NCBI GenBank assembly: GCA_963402885.1
Contig: OY727096.1
Span: forward strand, 2,976,001-3,040,000
From: Antedon bifida
Taxonomy: Eukaryota; Echinodermata; Crinoidea; Comatulida; Antedonidae
Direction: 5' to 3'
DNA: 64,000 bases
Part shown: piece by piece, positions 1 through 11,361 of the stretch
Position numbering within the stretch: position 1 is the stretch's first letter
Layout: the number at the start of each line of letters is the position of its first letter
The notes under the pieces: generated by a model
What the model was told of the DNA's origin: nothing
The model's input: the letters and a program-made list of their open reading frames with translations, nothing else
The model's database searches: none
Program-made: the position numbers and the translations under genes

Positions 1-444
1 TGCCTTATTATTATATTTACACTTATGATTAATTAAAGTGTGTATTCCTTTTAGTAGCAATCTTTCAATAGTTTCATATACAGTATTTGTGTAATGTTGA
101 CTTAATAATTATTATTTAAATAACGTATCTGCAGTGTGGATATAGTTGTTTCCATTTCTTCCAATCTGTCAACAGTTAATGCATATACTGTATTTCTTTA
201 CTGTATAAGTTACTTATTCTATGCATAATTTATTGATACAATACAAAAGAAAATATCTTTTATCAAATTTCCAGTAATGTATATTACAGTGTTATTGTCC
301 TGCTTTTTATTTAAGACACTGGACTCGCTAAGATAATTTCATTATAAAAAGACATTATTGAACTTTTCGTTTAATACACTGATAACTTAATTACGAAAAT
401 AATGACAATATTACATTATTGCGGTTTCAATTTTTCCATTTAAG
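1..444. other. Intron or upstream flank, no gene recognised
   Basis: AT-rich sequence ending in a pyrimidine tract and AG acceptor (443-444) that opens the first visible exon of the adhesion GPCR. I see no earlier exon of that gene here, so its signal peptide and first exons lie to the left of the window. Confidence 0.5.
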
Positions 445-3400
445 ACAACGAGGCTCCTATGGTAACTTGCCCCGGTAATATAACCACTAATTTAACGGAT
501 GGCGCCAAAACAGTTGTAATAAACTACATGGCAACTGCAACTGACAACGTAGAAGTTGCCTCAGAAACCTTTAGCGTTCCTGCTGGTTCCATGTTTGCTG
601 TTGGCGAAACTGAGGTCACTTTTACGGCAATCGACGTTGCTGGTAACACAAAAGACTGCACATTTACGATCACAGTCCAAGGTAAGTAGATGGAATATTT
701 GATTAACATTTGATTAATTTATTTGATTAATTAGTATCAATCATGAATAGGTATATACCTCATGTGTAGGTATAAAAATAGTAACTCCATGGTGTTAATA
801 ACGCGAGTTAGAATCTTTAATTCAATATTTCAATATCTAATCATGACCCCAATGATTCCTTTCTCTTATTTACGTTTTCTTGTTTTTGTATTGTATTACT
901 GTTTCTTATTGTTTATTATTCTTGTATTATTTGTCTTCCATTATTGAATAAATGTTATTGAAATTGAATTGAAATTGATCTTATTATTATGAGGTATTTA
1001 TCATTCAATTGAATCCATTTTGATAGATTTTGAAGATCCAACGATCACATGTCCTCTATTTCCTGTCGTTGAAACCGATCCCAGAAGCCCAGAAGCCATT
1101 GTCGTCTGGGTTATCCAAGTCGAAGATAACTCTGGTGACGTAACTACATCGTCATCTCATTCGCCGGGTGATAGCTTTCCAATTGGACGTACAACTGTAC
1201 TATATGTTGCCACAGACTCCTCGGGAAATGTTGCAGAATGTTCCTTTGATTTAAATGTCGAAGGTGAGAACACGCAGGTCTTTTTGTGAACAAATAACAA
1301 CAATTATAAATTCATTTGAGTGATCCCCAGTGGAATGTCTGCCGTCGTATATATTATTAGAAAGATTGACAAAACGTAAAGCACTTTCTACACTATCAAA
1401 CTTTATGTGACAAAAAATGTGATTTGTCCATACATGGATACGATGACGTCATAACATTACCATATTTGGGGATAGCACTACCATATTTGGTCAAACTAGT
1501 TTGTAGACAGAGCTTAACACTCAAAACCTACAGTATTGGTAAAAATCAATATGTCTCTTTTCTGAAACAAAACCAATAGTAATTTTTTTATTCAGATTAT
1601 TAAAAAAAACATAAACAACGGATTCATGCAATCTTTTTACTGGTAAACAGTTAAAATTCATATTTAAATATTAATGATTGTTTTCAGATAAAGAAATCCC
1701 AAATCTTGTATGCCCTAGTAACGTTGTTAGCGACATTGACAGAAGCGTTACCTGGGAAGTTCCAGAACCTGACGATAACTCAGGAGAAGAAGTTACCTTA
1801 TCTGCTTCTGCATCTCCTGACGATGAATGGGAAGTTGGCACATATTCAGTTACATATACTGCTACTGATATATATGAGAATACTGCAACATGTTCTTTTA
1901 TGGTTTCTGTTATTGGTACGTTCTGCTATATTTCATTTTCTTCATTAGATCTTACTTAGACCGGGACATACCCGGACATATATGACTAGATTCCTCCATA
2001 ACTTCCTATATGCCATTGTGACAGCCAATTCATCTCTCTGCATACCAGTATCTGTCTCTAGTACATCAATGTATGTGAGTGCTTGTCTTCCTTGTTTAAT
2101 ACGCTTCTCTTTTTAGAGAGAGTTCATTTCATTGACTGATACAGTCGCCGATTTCTTTACCAATATGATTTCTGTTACAGATGCATGTACAGATATAGTA
2201 TGCTTAAATGATGGTGTTTGCCAGGCTGACGATGGAGAATTTCAATGTATTTGCCAAATATTCTATAGTGGAGAGTTATGCGAAATTGAACCAGGTGAGG
2301 TGAAAATTTAATGACACAAGTATATGAAGGCGATTTATTGGATTAGGCTGAAAAACACAAAAAAAGGGTAGGGTATTTTTTGGTTTGCTTTCTATTAGCA
2401 ATTCATCATATTTTATGTTTCAGATCCTCCGGTGTTTACAGTTCTTCCAAATTCCGTAACAGCTAATCTTTACGATACTGTTGAAATGATCTGCGCAGTA
2501 TTCAACTCAGACAACTGGCAATGGTACAAAGATGGCGTACCTCTTGTTTCGACAAGCAACAGAGAATCAATAACAGTGATGGTTACTATTGAAAACCAAG
2601 GTTATTACACCTGCAGTGGCTATGGAGCAGGCCCTCACAGTGCAACTCTATTTTCCTCAGATGGGGTACCACTTCTTGTTCAAGGTAAGACTACAGATGT
2701 ATTGTTTAAAAGATAAAACTACAATCTTAATACAATTCTTTATACAAAAAGTTAGGTTATCATCGATACGAAGTGAAATGATGTACGATACAGTGATGGC
2801 TTGGTTTCACCAAATTTTCTAAATTCTCAAATGAGATTTCTTTTGTAAAACTTCTTTTTAACTTCTTTTTTCAGGCATATCAGTAATCCCTGTATCTATG
2901 GCATTTAGTAAAACATTTACTGAGGACCTTAACGATCCAACTTCAACTGCTTTTAAAGATGAATCTTCGAATATATCTACGTTTGTATGTCTTATTTTAT
3001 ATTCATATACAGTACCTTTTTTGATTTGTTTCTTTTAAAACTACATTTATTTTTAATTGCAATAAACGTAAACTGTAAACAGAATGTAGTTACAGTATAA
3101 TTTGGCATGGTCTCCTGGTCTCATGGTTTTTATGTAATCGTGCACACCATTAATATACCTTAATCTTAGATTTTACGATATTCAACCGCAGATTCGTGAA
3201 AAGTATTTACACCAGTGCTGAGCTAAAACTGAAAAGAATAATTTCTTTCAGGCTCAGCAAATTATATTATTTACTTTTTTCTTCAGTTGAATAAAGAGCT
3301 GATGTTGGATGGTGGTGATACCTTCTTGCAAGTTCGTAGTTTTTCAGAAGGTAGTATCATATCGTTAGTTAACTTCTATGTGCTATTGAACGACAACACG

Positions 3401-6400
3401 TCGTATAGTGAATTTTCTGAAGCTCTTACCGTAGAACTAATAAGGATTGGCAATAATTCTGACGGGTATCTTCTCGCTGACAGGATCTTCGTAAGCAGTA
3501 CAGGTATGCGGTGTTCAATTCAATTAGGATAGTATAATACGTATTGTATTTCAATAATTCGAATATATTATCATTTTTATAATATCATTATGTATAAGTA
3601 AGAAACTTAAATGTGGTTTATTTATGTACAGTATTAAGTAAATTAGTGTATTGTACCGAAAATATAAAAATCATGTTAGAAAAAGACTATACTTATGTGT
3701 GTTCTTCCGCTTTTCTGAATTAACTTGCATATATAGATATTAACATGCCTTCACAAATGAAATTCAGTATAAAAATTAGGTACAGTATTAAATAAGTGTA
3801 TTGTGCCAAGAATATAAAATGTAGTGTTTAGGTAAAAAACCCCATAATTACGTGTTTCCTCGCTTACTGAATTAACTTTCATATAGATATTAACCATGCC
3901 TCGATCAATAAGTTCATACTTTTCTAAAGTTTTAACACGTCTCTACATGATGTATGTTGAGCCTACTTTGGCAGACGTTTGAAATAATTGTACGGAAATA
4001 GTTTATGCACTTTGCTGTTTTTCCGACAGAATCATGCTACGAAGACGTGTATGATGGCCTGTATACGTTTCCAGAGACACAAGTTGATACTATTGCCAAT
4101 TCTGTAGAGACTTGTGACGAAAGCAAAGTAAATTGTAAGCACCTTAAACGTATACATTTCTACATCTAATCCATTTTACTTTGGATATTACAAAAAGAAG
4201 TATAGAGTGTACTTCGTTTATGGATCATGTCAAAATTATTCTAATATATTTACTGCAGTAACTATACATTGTTTACTGCAGTAATTATTATCTTAGTTGT
4301 TTCAATCTAAAGTTTTATGAGGCAGTCACTGCAATAAACAGCATGTATGATCACCAAAAAAAACTTGCTAAACAATATTGCAATAACAAGTTGAGTAAAC
4401 AAATCATAGTTACTGCAGTAAGATATAATTGTACATGGTCCCTTACGTATCTAAGATTGTCCTGATCGTCAGGCGTGCTTATAGAAATTTAATTTTATTT
4501 CAATATTTGTTTTTAAACAAAATAAGATCTTCTATCGATTGCTACACGAGCCTGTGGAGGTGATGGATTTAGTCCGGCTGAGTGGGAAGATCCAGTGCAG
4601 ACCGACTGTGGGCCAGACGCAACGGCAGAACAATTATTGGACCGTATCGTAATGGTAAAGATCATATTTTAACAACCATACATTGTAAACCCAGGGAAAA
4701 GTGAAATTACAATGACAAAATTAATTTTAATCTTCGCTGTAAACCAATCTTTAGATAATAATTCTTCTACATTAATAAATAAGTTGAGTTTTGTCTGCGA
4801 AGGAATTGTTAAAGTATTGACATAATTTGATTGATGATGACAGTCTAAATAAATTCTTGCTAAAAAAACATTGTATTTGTTAGATGAATGTTACCATGGA
4901 GAACGTAGAAGAGGTTAGCAATGACGTAGAAGAGATTACAAGTAATACGGAAGAGATCACGGTCAATGCTTTAGAATCTACTGCAGAAGTTCTAGAAGAT
5001 ATCTCACAGACAGGTTCCAACTCTACGGAGGTAATTACCGTACAGTCAACAAAATCATCCATTACATTTATTACACTAAATATGAAATATGGTTTCAGTA
5101 ATACATAAGCGCATCAAGTTTAAGTTATCTTTATTGTGTTTTTAGAAACAGGTATAAAAACAAAATTGGTTGCTGGTTATAAAACAGAAAATCAATAAAA
5201 ACATCATCATAATCATAATTATAATTCCGGATGAAAACCACGCCGTATTAAACATATTCCATCGTACCATTAAAGATACATTGTCCCTCAAAAACATGAA
5301 AATGGAAGATTAATTAAATCAGACTTTGAACAGGTTATTTTGTAGTTTTAATAAAGTTAATCACTTCCGTAGAAAAAAAACACGAAAAAATAATGTTTTC
5401 ACTTATAAAATAACATAATAATTTGACTATTTTTGCTAAATAAATTTTGTTTAGATCCAATTTTTGGTCAAAGTGGATAACTATTATGCGATATTAAAAT
5501 GGCATATTCAACAACAAAAAAAGTAATTATAGTTAATGCAAATTGTTTATCGACATTCATGAGGATTGCTGTCTATGATTTATTCATAGTATATCATGAG
5601 AAGGATTCAAACAAAAAATATTAATTCTAAATAGGTAACCGACTCGATGGTGACTGTAGTGGATAATTTGTTTGGAGTAGATGAAGACATTTTGATGGAA
5701 AGTCAGGTGGAGGACCAAGCTCCTACTATGATTGTCGAAGCTCTTGAGCAACAGCTAAGTCAAGTTGAGCTTGATGAAGATGGTACGTACATGGAAGTAG
5801 CACCGAATGTCGCAGTACAGGCACAGATGATCAACGCTGACCAAATCAGTCAAATCAACACCACTTACTTGAGCTATATCTCCAAATCAAATCAGGATGG
5901 TGTTGGTAATGTCGAAGTAATTACTGATGATACACAGATACCTGAAACTGCCAATGTGTCGATTGCCTTGCCAGCTAGCATTTCTGACGTCATCAAAGAA
6001 AACAACATGACAGGTAATAGATCATCACCTGAAATTTTGAAATTAAGATTACAGGAAAAAGCAACAAATATCCACAGTACACATCGACATTTGAACTTCT
6101 CATATTAATTCCAATGTAATCAAATAAACAAATCATTAACATATCATCGACATATCAATAAACTATGAAGAAAGAAGATTACAAATAATATTATGTATCT
6201 TATGTTTTCTTATAGATTTTCGAGTTGTAGTTGTTGTTTATAATGACAGTCGCTTGTTCCAGTCAAGTCAGTTCATCAATGAAAGCTCTGGTCGACGACC
6301 AAATAGTCAGGTGATTTCTCTGTCAATACCGGATTTGGAACGAGTTGAATTGGAAGATCCGATTGTGATTACCTTTATTCCACTTGAGGTATCCATTTTA

Positions 6401-9400
6401 AATTCCTTCTTTTTAGTCGCGTGGACGCGACTCTATAGTTCACTATGTCGGTCGGTCGGTCGGTCGGTCGGTCTGGTATCACTATGCGTTTTAGCACGCG
6501 ACTTATGGCTGTTGGCCTTGTTAAATATCAGTTAGACCAACTTTTAAAGAAAGAGGTCATTTAAAAATAGAAATTTGAGAGATATTGTCATCCATGCTTT
6601 GAATTTGTACTTTCCTATGCTCTGTCTACACTATAAAACTTTATGTGACAACAAAATGTGATGTGCCCATATGGACATGATAACTACCATAATTAAGCAA
6701 ACAAGCTTGATAGTGTAGACAGAGTTTTAGTTAATTACACCAAATATTGCCACTTTTAAAGATAAATTGAACGCTCTTGATATGGGGAGTAATTAAACAA
6801 AACACACTTTGTTATAATTAATCATTCTTGTACTTGACTCCTGACCAACGTACATGATGACCAACGTACATGTGTTTGTATGTCAGATACTAGGCCTATA
6901 TAATATTGAAACTTAGTATTCTGGAGGTATAAATGCCATTTTCTGATTCCAGATTTCTGAAACAAACATAAACACAACATGTGTGTTTTGGGATTTCAAC
7001 TTGTATGGAACCGGCGGCTGGTCATCGGAGGGCTGCACTTTTGTAAATGGATCTACTGACGGTAGTGACAGGCAGTACTGTGAATGTACCCATCTTACCA
7101 ACTTCGCTATACTTATGGTGAGGAAACTAACAAAGGTGTTCCTTTAATAGGAGTTATATTATGATAATATGTTATTATGAGGTTGACAATTATGACTGTA
7201 CTGCATAAATACAGTAACAACTGTAAAATGTAAAAGGAAACTCCAATTGAAGAAAGGTACAGACTAACACTAGAAATTTAGAAGTAATCTATAAAAAAAA
7301 AAGGATTTAAAGAATAAATAACATCACAATTCAATGATAAAATGTCTCGTGCAATCGGTAGTACGAGATTTTATGCTACAATATATCTTTTTCTCTATAG
7401 GATTTCTATAACACTGACAGTGTTCTGCCTCCAGCGGCCGATATTGTAACTCTGGTTGGTCTAAGTCTATCCATAGTGTCCCTTTGCCTGACAATCCTCA
7501 CGTTTTTAACAAAAAGGTAAATTTCTTATAAATTATTTGTACTATTGGTTAACAATACACATAACACTATTTTTATTCAACTCTATATTATTAGTCCTAA
7601 AGCGAGGCATACATTAAATGGCGAATCAATTCGTCTTTATTTAGGCTGCAAACAGTTAATGCAATTCTATGTTTGATACCTGAATTTTTTAAATAGAAAT
7701 GTTAATGGTAGAATATTTACTATTCTTTTTAGACAATTCCGAAGATCTGAGCCGAAACAAATCCTCTGTCACCTCTGTGTGTCCCTGCTTTGTCTGTATG
7801 TTGTCTTCCTTGCTGGGATTGACCAAACTGGTAGCAGACGAGGGTGCATCGCAGCTGGCGCCTTGGTGCATTATTTCTTACTCTCGTCCATTTTCTGGAT
7901 GACAGTTCAGGCGGTTAATATGTACTACTTATTTGTGAAAGTTTTTGATACTCACGTGTCTCGATTTTTAGTGAAAGCCTCCTTATTTGCATGGGGTAAG
8001 TGTTTTAATATCATACCAAAATATACCGTTACTTTATAGCGCAAATTGTTACGCTCTGTCTACACTATCAAACTTTATGTGACAAAAAAGTGCTCAAATA
8101 TGGACATGATGTCATATCACTACCATATTTGGCCACATCACACTTTTTTGACAAACTAGTTTGATAATGTAGACAGAGCTTTAGTACGACGTTTGGATTT
8201 CAAACCAATTTTGGTATAGCTTTATTGTTACCAAAGCAATCTAACAACAGGGTGCTGAGCTTTGGAGATCAAAGGGTTTATCTGTGGTTGCGACACGTCA
8301 CTTTAACCGCGTGCTAAGCAGAATATATGTACATAGTAAAGTACTGTTGTTGGTATTTGTCGCATCCAGACATAAGATCAAAACTGTTACGAGTTCCTAT
8401 CTTGGCAAGGCAAGCTCAGTGTCATGTTGTTAGATTGCCTTGTTTTAAGTAAGTTAAAACTACCGACCGATACCATAATTTTAATGTATACATCTTTCGT
8501 TCATTAGGTCTACCTGTTGCGATCGTCTTAATCTGTGTTTTAATTGATATTGATGGTTACGTCAACGGCGAAGCTCAGTAAGTTTATTTTGAAGAAATTA
8601 TCTACTTGAATTATTGCAATATTGCTATGAAGTGGCGCGTGGGGTGATGATGTAATGGTGGGTTATGATATTGTGATATTATATATAATAATAAGTCTTT
8701 GCTATTGCTAATTGGAGATTAGATTATTATTTATTTTTATTTTATGTCTTTAGGAAATGTGGCCAAGGATTACCAATAGTGAATTAATCACTGTCCTATC
8801 AGATAGGTGGTAATCCCCCTGATACAGGGGCTATTTTGTGAACCGGGGTAACCCCCTACTCTTTTCGAATAATGAACTGGGTTCTTTAAAGTGCACACGG
8901 GTTATAACTGTGTACACTGGACCTACGGTTTATAGTCCTTATCCGAGAAGACTTGTTCCACCACCAGAACTAGGAGCGAGTCGGCCTCGAACCCTTGCCG
9001 ATGTTGTTGGCTCTTTAGGTACGGTAAACGGCGCCCCTGCCTTAACCGCTCGGCCATTTGACTCCTCTGAAGAATTTTAAGCTCTGTCTACACTATCAAA
9101 CTTTATGTGACAACAAAATGTGATGTGCCCATATATTGACATGATGATGTCATATCACTACCATATTTGATAATATCACCTACCATATTTGGGCACATCA
9201 CACTTTGTTTGTCAAATAGTTTGATAGTGTAGACAGAGCTTTAATGAAAACAATGTTGTACCTAAAATGATGACTTATGTTGACATTAAGTATTATTAAT
9301 AATTTTCCATTTGTTTTCAGTTGTTTCTTAACACTTCAACGGATGTACTATGGAGTGGCAATACCAGTCGCACTCTGTTTACTGTTTAACATGATCATAT

Positions 9401-9903
9401 TTGTGATGGTATTACACAGTTTAAGCAAAATGGGGAAAAATAGTAATCAAGCTAGGCCGAAGGGAACCAAACGCAGAGGGATACAAATGCTTCAGAATGG
9501 AGCGAGCATTGTGATGGTGTTGGGTTTGACGTGGCTCGTTGGTTTCTTCGCTATTGGAGAAGCTTCGGTGTTTGTACTATGGTTATTTTGTATTCTCAAC
9601 TCGTTCCAAGGTTTCCTTATCTTCGTTATGTATTGCGCTAGAAGTTCAGAGGTGCGTTCACACTGGTGGAAAATGTTACGTGCTGTTCCAAAACATACCA
9701 AAATGTTTCGATCAATTAAGTCGGGCTCCACCGCCCAATCAACGTTTTACTCAAAGTCTCATAATAACCCAAATTCTAACTCCAAATCCTACTCTTCTTC
9801 GTATCATCCGAGTGAGTCTCGAATCAAGCGAAGCGAGAAGAGTGAAGTTGTATTGGGAAAGAATTCGTTATCTTCGAATGACGTCATTCTGATGAGGCGG
9901 TGA
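445..9903 (+). CDS. Adhesion G protein-coupled receptor with HYR, EGF, Ig, SEA and GAIN/GPS domains (5' partial)
   Basis: Seventeen exons: 445-681, 1027-1263, 1688-1915, 2181-2294, 2424-2684, 2875-2984, 3287-3503, 4030-4134, 4527-4654, 4884-5030, 5635-6013, 6216-6388, 6953-7117, 7401-7516, 7733-7995, 8508-8577, 9321-9903. Phases join throughout and leave 1176 residues. Exons 1-3 each encode one HYR domain (CPGN, TCPL and VCPSN starts, aromatic TATD-type strand). Exon 4 is a six-Cys EGF module, exon 5 an Ig domain (Cys, WQWYKDG, GYYTC), and exons 6-7 a SEA-like domain with FSEGSIISLVNF. Exon 9 resembles a HormR module (CGGDGFSPAEW). Exons 10-13 form an acidic GAIN region ending in a GPS with CECTHLTNFAIL, so autocleavage is expected between L and T. 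Exons 14-17 give seven membrane segments, including GLTWLVGFFAI in TM6. The tail is Ser-rich and ends LMRR. It is probably a cell-surface receptor with a tethered agonist. The ligand is unknown. The signal peptide and N-terminus are missing from the window. Confidence 0.88.
1378..1515. mobile_element. MITE family A copy 1
   Basis: Palindromic element in an adhesion GPCR intron. Left end resembles AAAGCTCTGTCTACACTATC, right end GTAGACAGAGCTT, with the internal CCATATTTGG motifs of the family. Diverged. Confidence 0.75.
5271..5520. repeat. Dispersed repeat family C, copy 1
   Basis: Shares long similarity with 58801-59085 and 63089-63212, starting with TTGTCCCTCAAAAA, then AAGATTAAT and CAGACTTTGAA, and ending near GGTCAAAGTGGATAACTATT. 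It lies in an adhesion GPCR intron. No coding capacity was seen. The class is unknown. Confidence 0.6.
6411..6531 (+). repeat. Dispersed repeat family D with terminal hairpin and GGTC microsatellite, copy 1
   Basis: Begins TTTTAGTCGCGTGGACGCGACT, with a perfect 8-bp-arm hairpin at 6415-6432, followed by a (GGTC)n run and the conserved end GCACGCGACTTATGGCTGTT. The same sequence occurs inverted at 40276-40390. It is located in an adhesion GPCR intron just after a splice donor. Confidence 0.7.
6619..6728. mobile_element. MITE family A copy 2
   Basis: GCTCTGTCTACACTATAAAAC-type left end and TTGATAGTGTAGACAGAG right end, with a shortened middle. Intron of the adhesion GPCR. Confidence 0.75.
8053..8182. 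mobile_element. MITE family A copy 3
   Basis: Near-complete copy: GCTCTGTCTACACTATCAAA at the left, TTTGATAATGTAGACAGAGC at the right, and an internal CTACCATATTTGG motif. Intron of the adhesion GPCR. Confidence 0.85.
8836..9077 (-). mobile_element. tRNA-derived SINE, copy 1
   Basis: On the minus strand the head reads as a type II tRNA (Leu/Ser-like): A box TGGCCGAGCGG at 9056-9046 and B box GGTTCGAGGCC at 8993-8983. It is followed by the family core with GGATAAGGACTATAAACCGT and GTCCAGTGTACAC. An open frame across it is incidental. It abuts MITE A copy 4. Confidence 0.8.
9078..9242. mobile_element. MITE family A copy 4
   Basis: Complete copy flanked by TTAA-like bases on both sides, with TIRs GCTCTGTCTACACTATCAAA and its complement. 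The internal ACCATATTTG motif is duplicated. It sits in the last intron of the adhesion GPCR, directly next to the SINE. Confidence 0.88.
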
Positions 9904-11029
9904 TCAATAAAATCAGTTAGAAACATTTTTAATTAGTTAGTATTAATATATTAATCAATCGTTAAGTGCAATGTTAAGTGGTAGTATGCTGCTGGTGATT
10001 TCTCATCCGCACAAAGTCGCTCATGGAAATTTTATAGAAATACTGGAGTTATCAATAACGATGGGCCCATGTCGATGCTGCTGGACTTCGGTGGTGTTTC
10101 TGCAAATCATTATCCACTAAAACAAATTTGTATAATGTGGTCAACGAAACATGGACGCTATCATATCAAAACTATAAATTATGGCTTAAATGTGCGATAT
10201 TATTGTCAGCTGGTTTGACAACCGAGAGTAGATTATTTAGTGTTATTCTTGTATTTTATACGGTAGGCTAATTTATTATATTGTAAGAGCAATCAATCCA
10301 ATCTGATATAGTACAGCTAAATTTAATTATTAAATTAATTGAGAAAGAATTAATTAAGAAAGATTAAGAAATGTATTAATCAAGTGTTCAATATTTCCTT
10401 GAAAAGGATTCGCACATGCTAACAATAATACAGTATCAAACTTTATGTGACACAAAAAAAAAGTGATATGCCCATATATGGACATCAATACCACCATATT
10501 TAAGCATACGTACCACTATCATATTTGAGTACATCACACCTTTTTTGTCAAACTAAATTGACAGTGTTTACAGTGCTTTACACTCTAAATGAAATATGAG
10601 GTTAAGCCTATTTTAATTTATATAGACGTTTAATAGAAAACTAAAACATTGTAAGGATTCATATTTGCTTTAATATTTTAAAGATATTTTAATAAAATAA
10701 TACTGTTTGTACCCTAATAGCAAAAATATAGTATAGAATATAAATCATTAATAGCAAAATTACTCGCACAATGTTAAAAACCACACGCGTACAATCGAGA
10801 ATAAAAAATGCAATAATAAATCTCGTCATTCTGCGTTCTGTTTATGACACACACGTCACAAGCTAAGGCGACGTTTCAATTAGTTCAATATACATAGACT
10901 ACTGTTTAATTTGTGTTTTAAAAACATGTATTATTGTGACGTTAAAACTGTTATTATTTGAAGCGTTAATATGCCTTATAATGATGATGTCATACAGTAC
11001 GTCATAATTATTTAGTCAAGTTGAAATAT
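9904..11029. other. Intergenic region between adhesion GPCR and ARL5
   Basis: An AATAAA lies at 9906-9911, three bases after the receptor stop, but a downstream signal may be the one used. The rest is AT-rich and holds one diverged MITE A copy (10431-10581). I see no gene. Confidence 0.5.
10431..10581. mobile_element. MITE family A copy 5 (diverged)
   Basis: Retains CAGTATCAAACTTTATGTGAC at the left, the CCCATATATGGACAT core, and a degraded right end TTGACAGTGTTTACAGTGC. Confidence 0.65.
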
Positions 11030-11144
11030 CGGTCATCCACGGAACCGGCTCTCCAAGGTCACAACCTATTGTGAACATGCGCAGAAGAATTCCACACGCA
11101 CCGCAGAACACATCTACACATTTTTTCTATCGACGATAAGCTTG
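11030..11144 (+). promoter_or_regulatory. Putative ARL5 promoter and noncoding first exon
   Basis: GC-richer than its surroundings, with an NRF1-like ATGCGCAGA near 11076. It ends at a strong donor (G|GTAAGT, 11145). The next acceptor is at 11254-11255, giving an exon 11256-11407 that contains the ARL5 start codon. The transcription start is inferred, not seen. Confidence 0.45.
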
Positions 11145-11361
11145 GTAAGTGTTTGATTAAAAATCACCTAATTTTAAGGAATAACACCCGAACATGTAAT
11201 GATATTTAGATATTGTGATTTGGATGTTTATTTTTTATTTTGATGATGTTTTCAGAGTCTAACTAATGTGGTATTTGTGACTGAAGTAGTAACGAACGGA
11301 GGTTAGGCTAGGCCCAACCTCAAGAAGGCCATTTCAAAACAGAGCGGAGTGCTAGTTGGAC

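Noticed and set aside
9046-9056. A functional tRNA gene on the minus strand
   Set aside because: A and B boxes are present, but no anticodon stem or acceptor pairing could be drawn, and the sequence continues into the SINE core.
8838-9080. 80-residue plus-strand frame
   Set aside because: Lies within a SINE in antisense orientation.
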